Assembly: GCF_947507565.1 (NCBI RefSeq)
Contig: NC_089186.1
Coordinates: 372,001-436,000 of the forward strand
Length of the DNA stretch: 64,000 nucleotides
Direction of reading: 5' to 3'
Origin: Oscarella lobularis
Taxonomy: Eukaryota; Porifera; Homoscleromorpha; Homosclerophorida; Oscarellidae
The position numbers and the translations under genes are program-made. Within the stretch, counting starts at the first letter, position 1. Each line of letters starts with the position of its first letter. Below, in pieces: positions 33,790 through 45,764 of the stretch. Under the pieces are notes generated by a model. The model saw only the letters and a program-made list of their open reading frames with translations, ran no database searches and was not told where the DNA came from.

Positions 33790-34019
33790 GCATTACGATC
33801 ATCGTTAGCGCGCGGGGTGATAGATCGCATCACCATCCGTGACGGTCGCTGTTTTCGTCCTAGAACGTACGTTTTCGTCGCTTGCGCGCAACCGTCGAGT
33901 AGAGCGTCGAATGAACCGAACTCGCAAAAGCGTCGGTGAAGTGTTTGGCCCTCAAATCGCGCCTCGTTCTTTGTTAGGCGTTCCGCCTACGATCGATCAT
34001 CGGCAAGCGCGCGCGTGCG
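33790..34019 (+). promoter_or_regulatory. Shared TRPC promoter block, copy before D
   Basis: Carries the same GATAGATCGCATCACCATCC, TAGAACGTACGTTTTCGTCG and ATCGATCATCGGCA segments as the copies before B and C0, ending directly at the D start codon. Confidence 0.6.
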
Positions 34020-37000
34020 ATGGCGAGCGACGAAGCCATGGAGCTCGGGAGTCTTTCGAGCAGCTCGTCGACGTCCGACGTCGACGAGACGACCGAGAAA
34101 AACAAACAAACGTCTCTTCTATACGACGAACTGCAAAACTTTGCCGAAGGCCAAGCGAATCGAATAGCAGCGCTCGTCAAAAACGGAGCGAATCCCAAGC
34201 ATCGCTACGACGACGACGACAACGGGAGAAACGCGCTGACGACACTGCACGTCCTATTCGACGCCTTCGCCGAATCGGAGGAAGACGACGAAACGAAGCA
34301 GCGTTCCTGCGTAGAATGTAAGAATCGCGCTCGCTCCGGTATGCGCATGCGAGTATTTTTAAATTTAATTAAATTAAAGTGCAGCGAATAAAAAGTCTCC
34401 CTTCTCCCACGCAGCCCTTCGCACGCTACTCGCACTCGGTGCCGATCCGACGTCACGTGACGATGGCAATCGTCCCGTGCTGCATGCCGCTGTGGCGAGC
34501 GTATGTCCTATTGACTGTTTGGAGATGCTCCTGGGGTGGCCCGGGGTGTCCGTCGAAGACGAGGGCGGGGACGGTTCTGTGCTTCACGCTCTGGTACTGG
34601 AATATACGTATATTATATAATATACATGTATGTTATATATACCGATCCTAGTTCAATTCTGGGGCGTCGTTCGACGTCGACTACGTTGGATATTTAATTG
34701 AAAGGGGTGCTGATTTGGAATCGATCGCTCTCGGACACCTCTTGCCTCTTCATTCGATTGTCGCGAGGAAAGACGATACTCGAGAATTTATTGGTCTCGT
34801 CGAACGCAAAAGACCGGGGCTACTGAGGAAACATGCTGACTCTCTGTTTCGTCATGTGTTTGAGATTGGAGATTTGGAGACGGCCAAGGTATATACAATC
34901 TATTATTTGATACCCACGTGATACTGTCTTTCTCTAGTTTCTTTTCAAAAAAGGAGCGACCCTCTCCGGAGCAGATAGCCATGGTGACGGCACGCCTTTG
35001 GTAATAAATGCGGTGAGTCAATCGCCGTCATTGGCGAAATTCTCCTTTCTCGCTGGATCGGGCGCCGACGTCAAAGTGACCGACGCGAACTCGGACAACG
35101 TTCTACATCACGTCGCACGGTCTCAGCATCTCGACATCATGAAACGAGCCGTCAAGCTCGGCGTCAGCGTTCGACAAGCGAACAACGACGGCGATCTTCC
35201 AATTCACCTTGCATCGAGATCCAACGAGAGCGACAACATGAAGTGTCTGAATTTTCTCATAGCGAAAAAATCGCCCGTCAATGCGAAGAACAAGGAAAAC
35301 GAATCGTGTCTGTTTCTTGCGCTCGAGAGCAAAGCGACCAAGTGCGCCGGACGTCTTCTCCAGGCCGGTGCGACGTTGGTTGATTCGAAGCTGAAATATC
35401 TTGAGTACGACGAAGTGACACTTCTCGCCGATCCCCTCGTGATCATGATGGCCCCGAAGCCGATCGAAATGACGCTTCGATTGGGAACGCTCTTCTCCAA
35501 GTGCGCCAAACGCGACGAATCGCATTGCGCCGAGCTTCAGTCGCTCTCCGAAAGCATGCAGCGTCTCGCCGTCGAGATGATGGACAAAGCCGAGTGGACG
35601 GAGTATGACGTCACCGACGATTTGTTCTCGTACGGTATGGAGAACGAGCAAAAACTGGTAAGGCAAAGTTTCAGGCATAGTCCTACAGTAAAACATGTAA
35701 GAGCACTTACACTCCCTTCCACATTAAGAGACACGCGCAGAAGGTCTCTCCTTTCCCTTACGCTCTCTTTTAGTTTATCTCCAGCGTTCCCGTCCAGGAG
35801 AAACTAAAGACCGATTGGTACGGATACGGCGGAAAACTCGACACGCGTCAATACGTCTACAAGGTACTCCGATATCTACTCAAAGCGTTTCTCCTTCCGT
35901 TCGTTCTCATATTCTGGCTTCCCTGTCGTCGATGCCGCTACAGTCGTCTCGCAAGTCGATGGATGCGCGCCGACGAGCCGTGCATTGCCTACGTCGCCAG
36001 CGCTGTCACCTATCTCCTCTTCATCGTCCTACTCATCGTCGACGTCTCGCTCAAATCGAATGCGACTACCCAAGCGACGTCGCCGAGCGTTCTCGATTGG
36101 ATCGTCTTCGTCTTCGTCGTCGCTCTCGTTCTCCAAGAAGTCTCCCAGGCGTTGGCCCATCGAAGCGACCTCATGAAGTACATAAGGAATTGGACCAATG
36201 TCTTCGACATCTTTCTCATTCTCATGTTCGTCATCTATTACTGTCTTTTATTCGTCGGCTACTACGCTATTGATGATAGTTTCGAAGTCATACGCGCTTC
36301 GTTTCACGTTCTCGGCTTCGTCTCTCTAATGAGCAGCATCCGATTTTTATCCTATCTCCAAGCACACGCCGTCCTTGGACCGATACAACTCTCCTTCGTG
36401 GGAATCTTCTATGACGTCGTACTCTTTCTCATTATACTAGGCACGTTCCTGATTGGCTTCGCCGTCAGCATAACGAGCGTCTATTCGGCACCGGCGAGGA
36501 GTCTAGGAGCGGCGGAAAATGCTACTGTGCCCATTGATGTGTCAGGGTAAGAAAGCATTTGGATATAAAGCCTAGTTTCATTTCTTATTTTTCTTAGGAT
36601 GTGGCCTTCTGTGAAAATTTTATTCTGGGCTCTATTTGGTTTAATTGAGCTCGAGAGCTTCAAAGCCGAGCAAGGGGCGGAAACGTCTGTCGGTATGATT
36701 CTTCTCGCTCTCTGGTTGGTGCTCGCCGTCATCGTTCTTCTCAATATGCTCATCGCTTTGATAAGTAATGCGTTTCAAAGAGTTCAGGTGAATTTGTCTG
36801 TATGCATGTATTTGGGGACTTTAGTCTTTTCATTAGGATAATGCTGATATCGAGTGGAAATTCGCTCGCGCCGTCATCATTCAAGACATCGCCATATCGC
36901 CGCCGATTCCAATTCCAATTAATATTCTTCATTTGATAGCCTTGTGGCTATCGAAAGCGTTCTGCAAAGTATTAGCCGGAAGAAGCCTTTTCCTTTTTTA

Positions 37001-37663
37001 ATTGATAAGGTTTTTTATAGGGAATGGACGACGATGACTATTACGACTCGGAAAACGATTCCGATCCCGCCGATCACGAGCTCGTTCAGGAGAAGTTTCG
37101 CGAGAAGATAGTCAAAGCCGAAGAGGAAGAAGTCGTTCGAAAGAAAGACCTGAAGAAGCTGAGAGAGCACTTAGACAAACAGAGCAATGCAATGAAAGTA
37201 AGTCCTCTAAAAGAAGTGGTACACTTGCAGTGAGAAGTGATTTTCTTTCTAGGCTCTTATCCAAGCGAAATTCGGATCCGAGACCGGTTCTGATTCGGAG
37301 GAGAGCGAGTCAGAGGAATCTGACAACGACGGTTTATATCAATCGTTTCTAAGCCGGCACATGTCGTCAGTGCGAAGGCGATCGGCTCCGAAGTCGGAAA
37401 CGACAGAATCCCCCCAAGCAGAGGATGTGGAAAGGAGGAGCCGGAAGGGGTCGAAGTCGAAGCCGGAGCTAAAGGATCAGGATGATGAGGAAAGGACGTC
37501 GCCGAGTGAAGTGAAGCCTAAGGAAGATAGCCTTCAAGACCTTCTCGAGGGTTTGAAGAAACTTCAGGAGAGCTTTGAGAAACATCAGGAGAGCTTTGAA
37601 AAACTCCAGTCGGATTTTCGTGAAGTGCGAGGCAATGTTATTGCCGCATTAGGCCCTCAATGA
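34020..37663 (+). CDS. TRPC-type cation channel D (intact, 1038 aa)
   Basis: Nine exons: 34020-34317, 34415-34593, 34652-34888, 34938-35657, 35774-36546, 36598-36787, 36837-36968, 37021-37197 and 37253-37663, in phase throughout. Ankyrin-type repeats (TLLALGADPTSRDD, NVLHHVARSQHLDIMKRAVK, DGDLPIHLAS), TRP_2-like SESMQRLAVEMMDK, S1-S5, pore LFWALFGLIEL, S6 LNMLIALISNAFQ, intact TRP box EWKFARA. The C-terminal coiled coil has an internal duplication (KLQESFEKHQESFEKLQSDF). Exon 7 is 21 nt shorter than in A and lacks the Cys-rich end. Most diverged member in its C-terminus. Introns are short and free of insertions. Confidence 0.92.
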
Positions 37664-37923
37664 CGTTTCACTTTTTGTCTTGCACTCCAGCACAGGTATT
37701 CTTGCTTGCACACACCTTTGATTAATTTTAAACGCTTGAGAGAAATTACTTCTGTTTATTTAGCTTTGCAGCAGATCATTATTATACTCGTGCACTGCTA
37801 GGCTAGCTGCACGATGAGTAAATAATAATGTTGATCTTTTTGGTTCTGTTGCACCGTTATGCACAGCCTTGTCAGGTTATGCACTTCATTGTGAAATAGT
37901 CACGTGATATCGAATATCAGCGA

Positions 37924-40900
37924 ATGGCCGATTCCAACGCGAAGCTCCTAGAAGAAGAAGAAGACGCCGAAGTGAGTGCTTGTCCTAGTAGCGTTAGTCG
38001 AAATTACAGTACACGCATCGTGCTATATTTTCGCGAGGGGGCCCCTCCGGACGTAAATCCCGCTTTTGCGTAGAACGACGGCGAAGTCCATCTCGTTTAT
38101 CAAAAAGACGCGAGAGCGGAGAAGAGAAAGAAGCGGTTCGTCGTCTTTATTGTGTTAGCCACGGTGAGCAAAAACTCCGAGCGAAAAGATCGCAATACTA
38201 TCATTTCCTTGGGGGAAGATATTCGCCCTTACGCTCTTCTTTGCTGGATTTGGCTTCGGATTTCTCGCTTTTGGAAGAAACTCAAAAAAGCAAGGAGATT
38301 GGTACACATTCAAATATTTAATATTTTTTATTTTATTTATATTTTATGTTTTCGGAGGACAGTTCTTGGGATAGAACGCCTTTGCTTCTCATATCTCTCG
38401 ACGGCTTTCGAAGCGATTATCTCAGTCGAGGAAAGACTCCGACTCTGTATTCGCTAGGTCTATAGATTTCGACGTCACTTGTAAATACTTCAACTCTGTA
38501 TAGCGTCCGAGGGTGTTATGGGAAAGTTTCTCCAGTCTCAGTTTCCCACAAAGACGTTTCCTAATCACTACAGTATTGCTACAGTAATCACTTTGTATTG
38601 GTTTTTTCTCTATCTATATTGCCTCTCTCTCTCTCTCCTCTTTATTAAAGGGCTTGTATCCTGAGAGTCACGGAATTGTGGCTAATCGATTCTACGATCC
38701 TCGTCTCGACGATACGTTTTCTATTGGCGGTAAAACGAGTCTCAGTTCGAAATGGTGGCTGGGAGAGCCAGTGAGCACATATATGACCCCTTTTATCGAA
38801 ATAATGATAGACACGATTTTCTTCCATATAAAGATATGGGTTACAGCTGAAAAGAGTGACGTAACGACTGGGATCTATTTCTGGCCGGGATCTGATGTCG
38901 AGATCGGAGGTGAAAATAAACATATATATTCTGAAAATTATATATATCTATAGGATTCAGGCCAACGCACTACTTCAAATATAACGGGTACGTATCCTGT
39001 GGCTCCCCTGCTCTTTATCTATTCTTCTTTGTAGTTCAGTTCCCTGGAGTCAGCGTGTTGATACCGTACTTGGTTGGCTCGATATGCCTGCAAGCAGTCG
39101 GTATGGAAATATTACTATGTGCACGCTTTATCTTTCATTTATTTTATAGTCCTGAATTTATGATGCTATACTTGGAGGAACCGGATCACACTGGCCACTT
39201 GCACGGTCCAGGATCGGACGAGGTACAAATTATTTTTACTCTCTTTATTAATATTCCTAAAAAGCCTTTGTAGGTCAACGTGGCTTTGGCGAACGTCGAC
39301 AAAGCTCTATCTCGTCTATTCGACGGAATAGCGGAACGCAATATAAAGAATTGCGTCGACGTGATCGTCGTCGCAGATCACGGCAAGTCCTGTGCACGCG
39401 TACACACTCATCGCATACAACGACGTCTTTATCTGTATAGGAATGACAGAGATTAGTCCCAAGAGAGTTGTATACCTATCAGACGTATGAGAGCCTTAAG
39501 AGAAAATTAATCCTGTTAGAGTATTGGCAAATGTAGGTGTTGTCTGCTGACACAGTTAAGCTGACAAACCACGGCCCATTTGCTTTTATTGACAACGCTC
39601 TAGGAGGTAATTGTCTTAGCATTGGACACCTATGTCTATAGACTGAAGCTTCTCTTGTTAGTTGACGCTCCTGTATCTGACATTTATAATCATCTAAAGT
39701 CTCCTAATAAATCGAAGGTAGTAATGATACATAGCTGCTTACGTGGCATCTTTCCCATTGTTTCCTCTATAGCTGTTGCAGACCAACGCGCAGTTTTATC
39801 TAAAGGAACACATGCCCAAACGTTTTCACTACAGCAATAACGAGTCTGTCACTAGTGCATCCTTGAAAAATAATATATCCTTTTTTTTCTAGACGTATAA
39901 GTCCCATTGTGGGATTGGCTAACCTGGGCTGGTACATTCTGTCGAGGTCTTTCGTCTCGAGACATTGCCACGTGTAGGTCGCACTCATCGCATTTTATGT
40001 TCTTTAGTGGATCGAGTTACTTTGGATCCATGAAGGGCACTCACGGCTACGACAATAGGGAAGTGGACATGGAGGCCCTCTTCGTCGCAGCGGGACCTTC
40101 GTTCAAAAAGGGCTACGTCGTCGACGGATTCCCCAATATCGAACTATACAACTTAATGACTCAGTTGCTTCGCGTCGAGCCGGCTCCGAATAACGGCACG
40201 CTGGGCAGTCTACATGAGATTCTAAGCGACGCTAGTCGACTCGCAGTCGAGCCCAAGTCCAAGGCGTCGACATTGAAACATCTGGGATCGTGTTTGCTTT
40301 CCACTTCCTTTGCTGGATACGTAGCCGACGATACGATGTGTTCAGAAAATAAGGTAATTAATTTTTATTTAATTAATTATTTTTATTTGTGTTATATAGG
40401 TTTCTTTGGAACGTCTATCTGATGTTGACACAAGGCTTGCTACGTTTGGCTATAGAGGTATACTACATGTATTATTATTATTTGTTTTGTCACGTGAGAG
40501 TGTTTCTTTTTCTAGATTCGTTTGTCGAGCGTCATCTTCCGTGGGGCGTGCCTATGCCTCTGAGGGAAAGTGTGTCGACGTCGTGTGTCTTAACTCAGGA
40601 GGGCTTTATCACCGGATACAGCTCGACGTTTCGTATTCCTCGCTGGGTTGCTTATAGGCTTGATGGAAAGGTCAGAAATCCGTTATTGATTTTTTGTTCT
40701 TTGCGAGAGGGGGGTAGAGTAGTGTCTTTATAATTTTAGGATATATCAAAGCAGCTTAATCCGCTGGCGTCTTTCAGATCGGATCCGCGACTCGGAGGAA
40801 AGTCGGCTACGTGCCACGCCTACAGTGGGATGCCGGATTTCGCTAAGGGGCAGCTAGCTTCACCAGGTGACATGTAACGAAAGAGCGATGTAATAATAAA

Positions 40901-41649
40901 GGGATTCGTCATCGATTGTCTTAAGATGATTTTATTGGCAATGGAACAGCGGCTGTGGCGGAAACGTTCCTTCTCTCGAACGTAGCTCCTCAGCATCCAT
41001 CTCTTGCTAACGGTAAGTGCAAAGGGTAAAGGATATATTGGGGCGTGGCACCTCTAAGGGGTCGCTTATTTGCATATAACCTTTATACATTGTCATGTGT
41101 CTTACCCGAAGGTCCTTGGAAGTCCTTGAATGATCTAACTCGATTTTGGGCTGTCTCCTATGGAACTGTCTATGTCCTCGCTGGCACCGTATTCGATGCG
41201 AATGGAGACGGTCTTGCTGATGACGAAACGCTGATGACGAGGAAAGATGACGTCACTCTAACGATGTTAACTTAATTAATTCTCTTTCTACAGGTGGATG
41301 AAGGACAGTGGTTCTTCGATTGCTATTCCCACTCACTTCTTCAAGACAATTCTGAGGTGTAAAGATGGAGAGTTTCTTGACACCTCGTGCAGCGGAACAC
41401 TCGAAGCGATGCCTTTTGTATTTGGAAATTTCGACTGGGGATTGGATAGCAATACATACCAAGTTAGTATGAGTGCCTCATTTTCTTATTACGGTATTTC
41501 TCTTTTTTTTGTAGGGGTGGATGATTGATAGGCACGTGGCCGGTATTCGAGACGTTGCACTTCTGACTGGAATGGATTTCTTTCCTTCCATGAATGACGT
41601 GACGAAAGCGCGTTGGGAAGTCAGAGTTCCCATGTCTCTTTGGACCTGA
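37924..41649 (+). CDS. Ectonucleotide pyrophosphatase/phosphodiesterase (ENPP1/3-like), type II membrane protein
   Basis: About 23 short exons. Cytoplasmic start [16 protein letters not shown], a basic KRKKR, then a TM ([29 protein letters not shown]). The phosphodiesterase domain has [20 protein letters not shown] (first metal site), nucleophile Thr in [11 protein letters not shown] (38536-38571), [35 protein letters not shown] and GTHGYDN (remaining metal ligands). All zinc ligands expected for NPPs are visible. The C-terminal nuclease-like domain follows ([48 protein letters not shown]) to TGA 41647. It would hydrolyse extracellular nucleotides to NMP at the cell surface. No somatomedin-B domain is apparent between the TM and the catalytic domain, unlike vertebrate ENPP1/3. 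One intron uses a GC donor. Confidence 0.9.
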
Positions 41650-41761
41650 TTTGGAGAAGGGGGGAATTTTTATTGATCAATGAATTCTGATAGGATTTTT
41701 TAGACAGCGCTCAGTACGTACATGCATGTCTCTCTAGCCCGTCTCAGTCTCAGTAAATATC

Positions 41762-42135
41762 CTAATATCGATCACGAGTGTATTCAGACGCATGCTCTTC
41801 GCTTCGTTTAGGAGCTTTCTTAGCAACGTCTTCCTTCTCTGCCTCGTCTGCGGCGTCCGAAGTACGTTTAGAGTTAAATAGGACGTATCTATGGGCTCGA
41901 TAGTCATCGGGGCCTCTCGTTAGGATTCAGGCCAGGTGTGCGCGCGTGCGATCGCTTTCGGACGCCGCTGCCGTTCAGGCTACCTTAGACTTCAGGTAAA
42001 CGTTGCCCTAGTTTGTCGCTCTTTTGTTCCTGACTCTTCGTTTCGTCAAAGACGCCCTTATTGGGAAAACTCCACCTGTATATTCGATCGTACGTATAGT
42101 CTGGTACCTTCCTACAGCTTTTCATTTTGAGACAT
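41762..42135 (-). CDS. Small basic/acidic protein, 81 aa, three exons, function unknown
   Basis: Minus-strand model: exon 1 42116-42135, exon 2 42002-42075, exon 3 41762-41913; introns of 40 and 88 nt with GT-AG ends; total 246 nt, exactly 82 codons with stop. It begins MSQNEKLWSFPNKGVFDET and continues with SQEQKSDKLGQRPDDYRAHR, YVLFNSKRTSDAADEAEKED and a Lys/Arg-rich end EYTRDRY. No signal peptide or TM. Predicted disordered, charged. It converges on the ENPP 3' end (112 bp apart). I do not recognise the family. The support is that two splice events keep a single frame open. Confidence 0.45.
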
Positions 42136-42756
42136 GTCGGTTTCAGAGGGATCCCTTCCTGACCGACTTCTCTTCTTGGGAATTAGCAATGTTTGATTAG
42201 TAACGTTGTTCCACGAGTTCTTTGTTTGCTGACTCATTGTACCTGGTAGCAATTAACTAAGAGAAAGTTCGGGAGCGAGTAGCGTGGGCGCTTTAGCGCT
42301 AAAAGATGAGACCAGTGGGCATAGATCACCGTCAATCTTTTCCACGGTTTCATCCGCCTTTCGATTATTTCATTGTTGGTAACGATGGGATGAAATCAGC
42401 CCACAAATGTTGCATATGACATCTATTGACGTCCATGAGCTAGAGTAGTCAAAGATATAGCAGTATAGCAGATAGGCAATCAATCGATCAACAGCCGGCC
42501 GGCGTACATATGTCGCGTAACACACTCGCTTCATATACAGGATGTGTTCGCGTTCTGCCATTATTAGATTAGTCCGCTCTATTATTTTTGTGTAACGGTG
42601 CACGCCACCGACGTTACTCACACCACTTCCCTTCCGTTCGTCTTCTCCGTAATCTCTTCAACGATGAGTAATGAGCTAAGTAATGCTTACACATGATCTA
42701 GTGGGCGATTTTTAGCTCCTCCTACCCACGGTAGCGGTTGCCATAAACACAAGTTA
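42136..42756. other. Spacer between the small minus gene and A1
   Basis: No gene seen. Diverged copies of family A upstream elements are present: ACAGGATGTGTTCGCG near 42538, TGTGTAACGGTGCAC near 42590, and GATGAGTAATGAGCTAAGTA near 42663. Confidence 0.5.
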
Positions 42757-42797
42757 GATCACCCTACGCCGACTCGATGGTTCAGCCTCTATAAAAT
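42757..42797 (+). promoter_or_regulatory. Family A core promoter, copy 1 (TATA box)
   Basis: TTAGATCACCCTACGCCGAC, then TCGATGGTTCAGCC and TATAAAATGCG, about 80 bp before the A1 start codon. Conserved before A2, A3 and A4. Confidence 0.7.
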
Positions 42798-42870
42798 GCG
42801 AAGCGAAACTGCTAAGCTGGGCATATCGAGCTCAAGCAACTAAAGTTTCCCTAGCTCTAAATTCAGAAAG

Positions 42871-43630
42871 ATGAAGTCGTTTCTCATCCTCCTCGCCGTC
42901 TATCAGATGTGTTCGGCTCAGAATCGCGCACAGAACAACACCGTTGCTATGTCTCCGGAAGCCCTTAGACTGGTATGCTAAAACAACTGCCGCAATACGA
43001 TATGCAGGCCCGCGTACTATATAGTCTATACGTATTCTCAGGTTTGTACTAAACATAACCTAATGGAACGTGGCGAAATGCAAAATCCTAAGGCTTTCAT
43101 CAAACTCAACTTTGACCTCTTTTCGTTTGAGTCCTCGCCCGAAGATCACCCCGTAGACATGTTTCTAACGGAAGTCGACCCTCTCAGTGAGGATAAATCT
43201 TTCATCTTGTACACGTTTCCACGGGAAGATCGCCTAGGTGTCGACGCCAACGGAACTCTAATAGTGGATTCTGAGGTGGTACTAGTAATTTCGTACTATA
43301 AAGGCCTTTTTTCATCGTGACCTTCCTTTATAGCATAGCACCACTTTTAAACTCCTACGGCCGTGCGAGAAGCGTAACGACCCTTACCACGTTCTCTGCG
43401 CAAGTCGAAATCAAAGTCATTTTATTGTGTCGATGAGCAGTTCCGCTACGAAGGGATTTCCGGTTAAAAGTTGCAAAAATTCTCTGATGGGTCTACAAAG
43501 TTTTTGGAGGTGTCCTAATCTGGAGCAACGTTACCTTCACGTCCAAGAGCTTTATAGCGCTAGACCGTATTTGGCTCGAGCAAAGTGCCTTTCGCTTATG
43601 ACCGGAAGTTGCTCGCGCAAACGGGTCTAA
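42871..43630 (+). CDS. Secreted family A protein 1 (210 aa; possible FGF-like beta-trefoil)
   Basis: Three exons: 42871-42972, 43042-43275 and 43334-43630, phases 0/0. Signal peptide MKSFLILLAVYQMCSA ends at a likely cleavage site. The body has AFIKLNFDLFSFESSPEDHP, LYTFPREDRLGVDANGTLIV, HSTTFKLLRPCEKRNDPYHV, LCASRNQSHFIVSM and a C-terminal YLHVQELYSARPYLARAKC segment. Alternating short strands with LGVDANGTL/TTFKLL/PY.VLCAS/FIV spacing recall the last two thirds of an FGF-type beta-trefoil; this is a pattern judgement only. N-glycosylation sequons are present. First gene of the interleaved A/B array. Function unknown. Confidence 0.8.
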
Positions 43631-44035
43631 TACATGTATTAGTTTCGATCTCTCAAGGAAACAGATATTTTCGTGAATTAGAAAGATAGAATTTTGATTT
43701 TTTTGGCCTAGTAGTGAATGTGTTGCAGTGTATGTCATGCGCGAAAATTAATCAAGAGCATTGAAAAGAAGCTGAAAGCATTTGAGCGTCTCGAGTCCCT
43801 TGGGTCTTTCGAACCCGATATCGTGCAAGCCATTACCGGTATTCATCTTAGGAGATTATTACCGAGTGAAACGTCTTGTTGTGTAAGAATGAGCTCAATT
43901 ATTACTATTCAATAAATGCTGTTCGGTTTTTCTTGCTCCAGCTCAAATATATGGTGGTGGAAGTTTTAAGGCAACTGCTCGAAAAGAAGATGGCTCTGTG
44001 TTTCTTTACTTTTCATCAGATTCTATTGAGACAGT
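43631..44035. other. Spacer after A1
   Basis: No gene seen. The first ~120 bases resemble the 3' flanks of A2 and A4 (GTAGTGAATGTGTTGCA, CGCGAAAATTAATCAAGAGC); probably 3' UTR and polyadenylation region. Confidence 0.45.
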
Positions 44036-44345
44036 GACTCAAATCCCGGATGTTGAACTATCCTACGTCGCGAGACGCGTTTCTAGCGAATTGCGGGTGT
44101 TTCGGCATAGACAACGTATTTATTAGGTCATACCAATGTGTAGAATCGAAATTCTGTGCTGATTGCGGTGATTTAGAGTGGAGAAACGCTCTTTTTCAAA
44201 ACGGAGCTCTCGTTGGACCATTTCCATCCACTTGTCGATTGTCTACGAGCGATTTCCGGACTACAGAAGCATATATATCTATGATTGAAGCTCCCTATAC
44301 AGGAAAATGCGTACGGGGGCCCCCTTCCCACTTGGACGTCGACGT
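44036..44345 (+). repeat. Spacer cassette copy 1 (ends in GGGGGCCCCC box)
   Basis: Shares with four other spacers CCCGGATG-GGAACT near the start, GCGGTGATTTAGAG, TGTCTACGAGCG-TTTCCGGAC, and GGGGGCCCCCTT-CACTTGGACG at the end. Here it also contains a 102-codon frame (44050-44358) with several Cys, not conserved as a frame in the other copies. Confidence 0.7.
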
Positions 44346-44429
44346 TCCGCGAACATGACCTCTTAGGAAATCAGCGAAGGCAGTGCGCGTAAAGTGTTGC
44401 CCCTATGACCTCCAGTTACGACTAGTCAC

Positions 44430-44895
44430 GCATACGTGATTTCCTGGATGCGTTCGCTCAAAATTTCTGTGAAACGGTACGTACCTATCTCACGTTTCTT
44501 CCTTCCTTCCTTCCTTCCTTCCTTCCTTCCTTCCTTCCTTCCTTCCTTCCTTCCTTCCTTCCTTTCCTCCTTCCGTCCGTCCTTCCGTCCGTCCTTCCTT
44601 TGGTTTTCTACTTAGAAAAACGGCTTTCTACTTAATTAATATCCGCTCTCCAATTAACTAAGGAGCCTAAATAAATGCCTACGCGTGATCATGTACGTAC
44701 GCTCGTGCTGTCGTTAAGCGTTCTGTATAAACACACGAAGTGTTAAGATCAGGCGGCAGCGATGCCGTTGCTGCCTATAGGCCCAAGCGCGGTCCGCTTG
44801 AAAAGCGAACCGCATTTCCCCAAGCGGTCCTATCGTCGCGTTAAAGTCCTTAGGTGTCCGCACGAACGGAACTCTGAATGTGAATTCTAAAGCCA
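44430..44895 (+). pseudogene. Relic of a family A gene (promoter pieces and exon 2 fragment)
   Basis: TTTCCTGGATGCGTTCGCTC followed by TCTGTGAAACGGT matches the conserved far-upstream element of A genes. AATATCCGCTCTCCAATTA, CTACGCG and CTGTATAAACAC resemble the rest of the promoter. Then CATTTCCCCAAGCG and TTAGGTGTCCGCACGAACGG read like exon 2 (LGV--NGTLNVNS). It is interrupted by a CCTT repeat and lacks an intact start, signal peptide and exon 3. Confidence 0.65.
44496..44600. repeat. (CCTT)n microsatellite with CCGT variants
   Basis: About 25 CCTT units followed by CCGTCCGT variants, inside the family A relic promoter. Confidence 0.95.
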
Positions 44896-45764
44896 CAATT
44901 AGCAGTGTGCTGAGTAGAAGAGCAGGGGTTTTAGGTGCCATTGTATATCGAAAAGAGCGACACATGCTTGCACGAGTACACTATGTCAGTTTATTACAGT
45001 ACGTGCAGTCGAAGCAAAATGAAGCATGAAAGCAAAAATAAGAGCATAGCATTACAAGTAATTGGCTAGGTTCTCTCTCTCGAAAAAAATTCATCGTTCT
45101 GATTCTTTATTCTCCCTTGCGATTGGCTCGGTTTTATAAATGAAAAAGTGGTAGTCGCTAACGGGGATATTTCCTGCAGTAGTTCCAGCAAAAGAATCCG
45201 TACATGCACACAGATGCAATGCATGTGTACCACTGGGCCATGCAGAATATGAATGAGACGCCTAATCGAATTTTCTACCTACCCGTCGTTAGAAACAGAG
45301 CACCTCTTGAACTCTTTTGCGGAAGTCTTATCCGAGAAGCTAAAGACGTAATTACCGTGCAAAAGTAACATAAGTGAACGAACTGTGACCTCAATTTAGA
45401 TGATGAGCGTTCGTAGGTCAACTTGCGCGACCATCTGGGTATTGACGTTGGCCATGCATGTTTTCATGCAAGGCGTGCGATACAGCACTAAACAAGTCGC
45501 ATGACGACAGTACTCCCCTGCAGACTCGGTGTCAACTACGTAAATGCGTCGTAAGGACCAGAGCTAGGTCCAGGGCTTGTGCCTGTTGCCATATGCATTA
45601 CTTCCGTTCCGTCACGGAATAATTACGACAGTTCCCAGCTGGAACATAACGTTGAGTCAGTCCTCTTTGACGTCAACCGCCTCTTTTTCACTTCCGTCTG
45701 TATCTGTATATAAGCAGTTTTCTCGGTCAGAAGACACACATCAAAGTTCAAGTATCAAGTCGAG
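44896..45764. other. Spacer and B1 upstream region
   Basis: No gene seen. A block at 45420-45500 (GCCATGCATG, TTTTCATGCA) resembles 49110-49150. ATGCATTACTTCCGTTC near 45592 resembles 57450. A TATATAAG box lies near 45707, about 58 bp before the B1 ATG, and is a likely TATA element. Confidence 0.5.

Noticed and set aside
44050-44358. 102-codon Cys-containing frame as a third secreted protein family
   Set aside because: No signal peptide and the frame is broken in all four other cassette copies; listed as part of the cassette instead.
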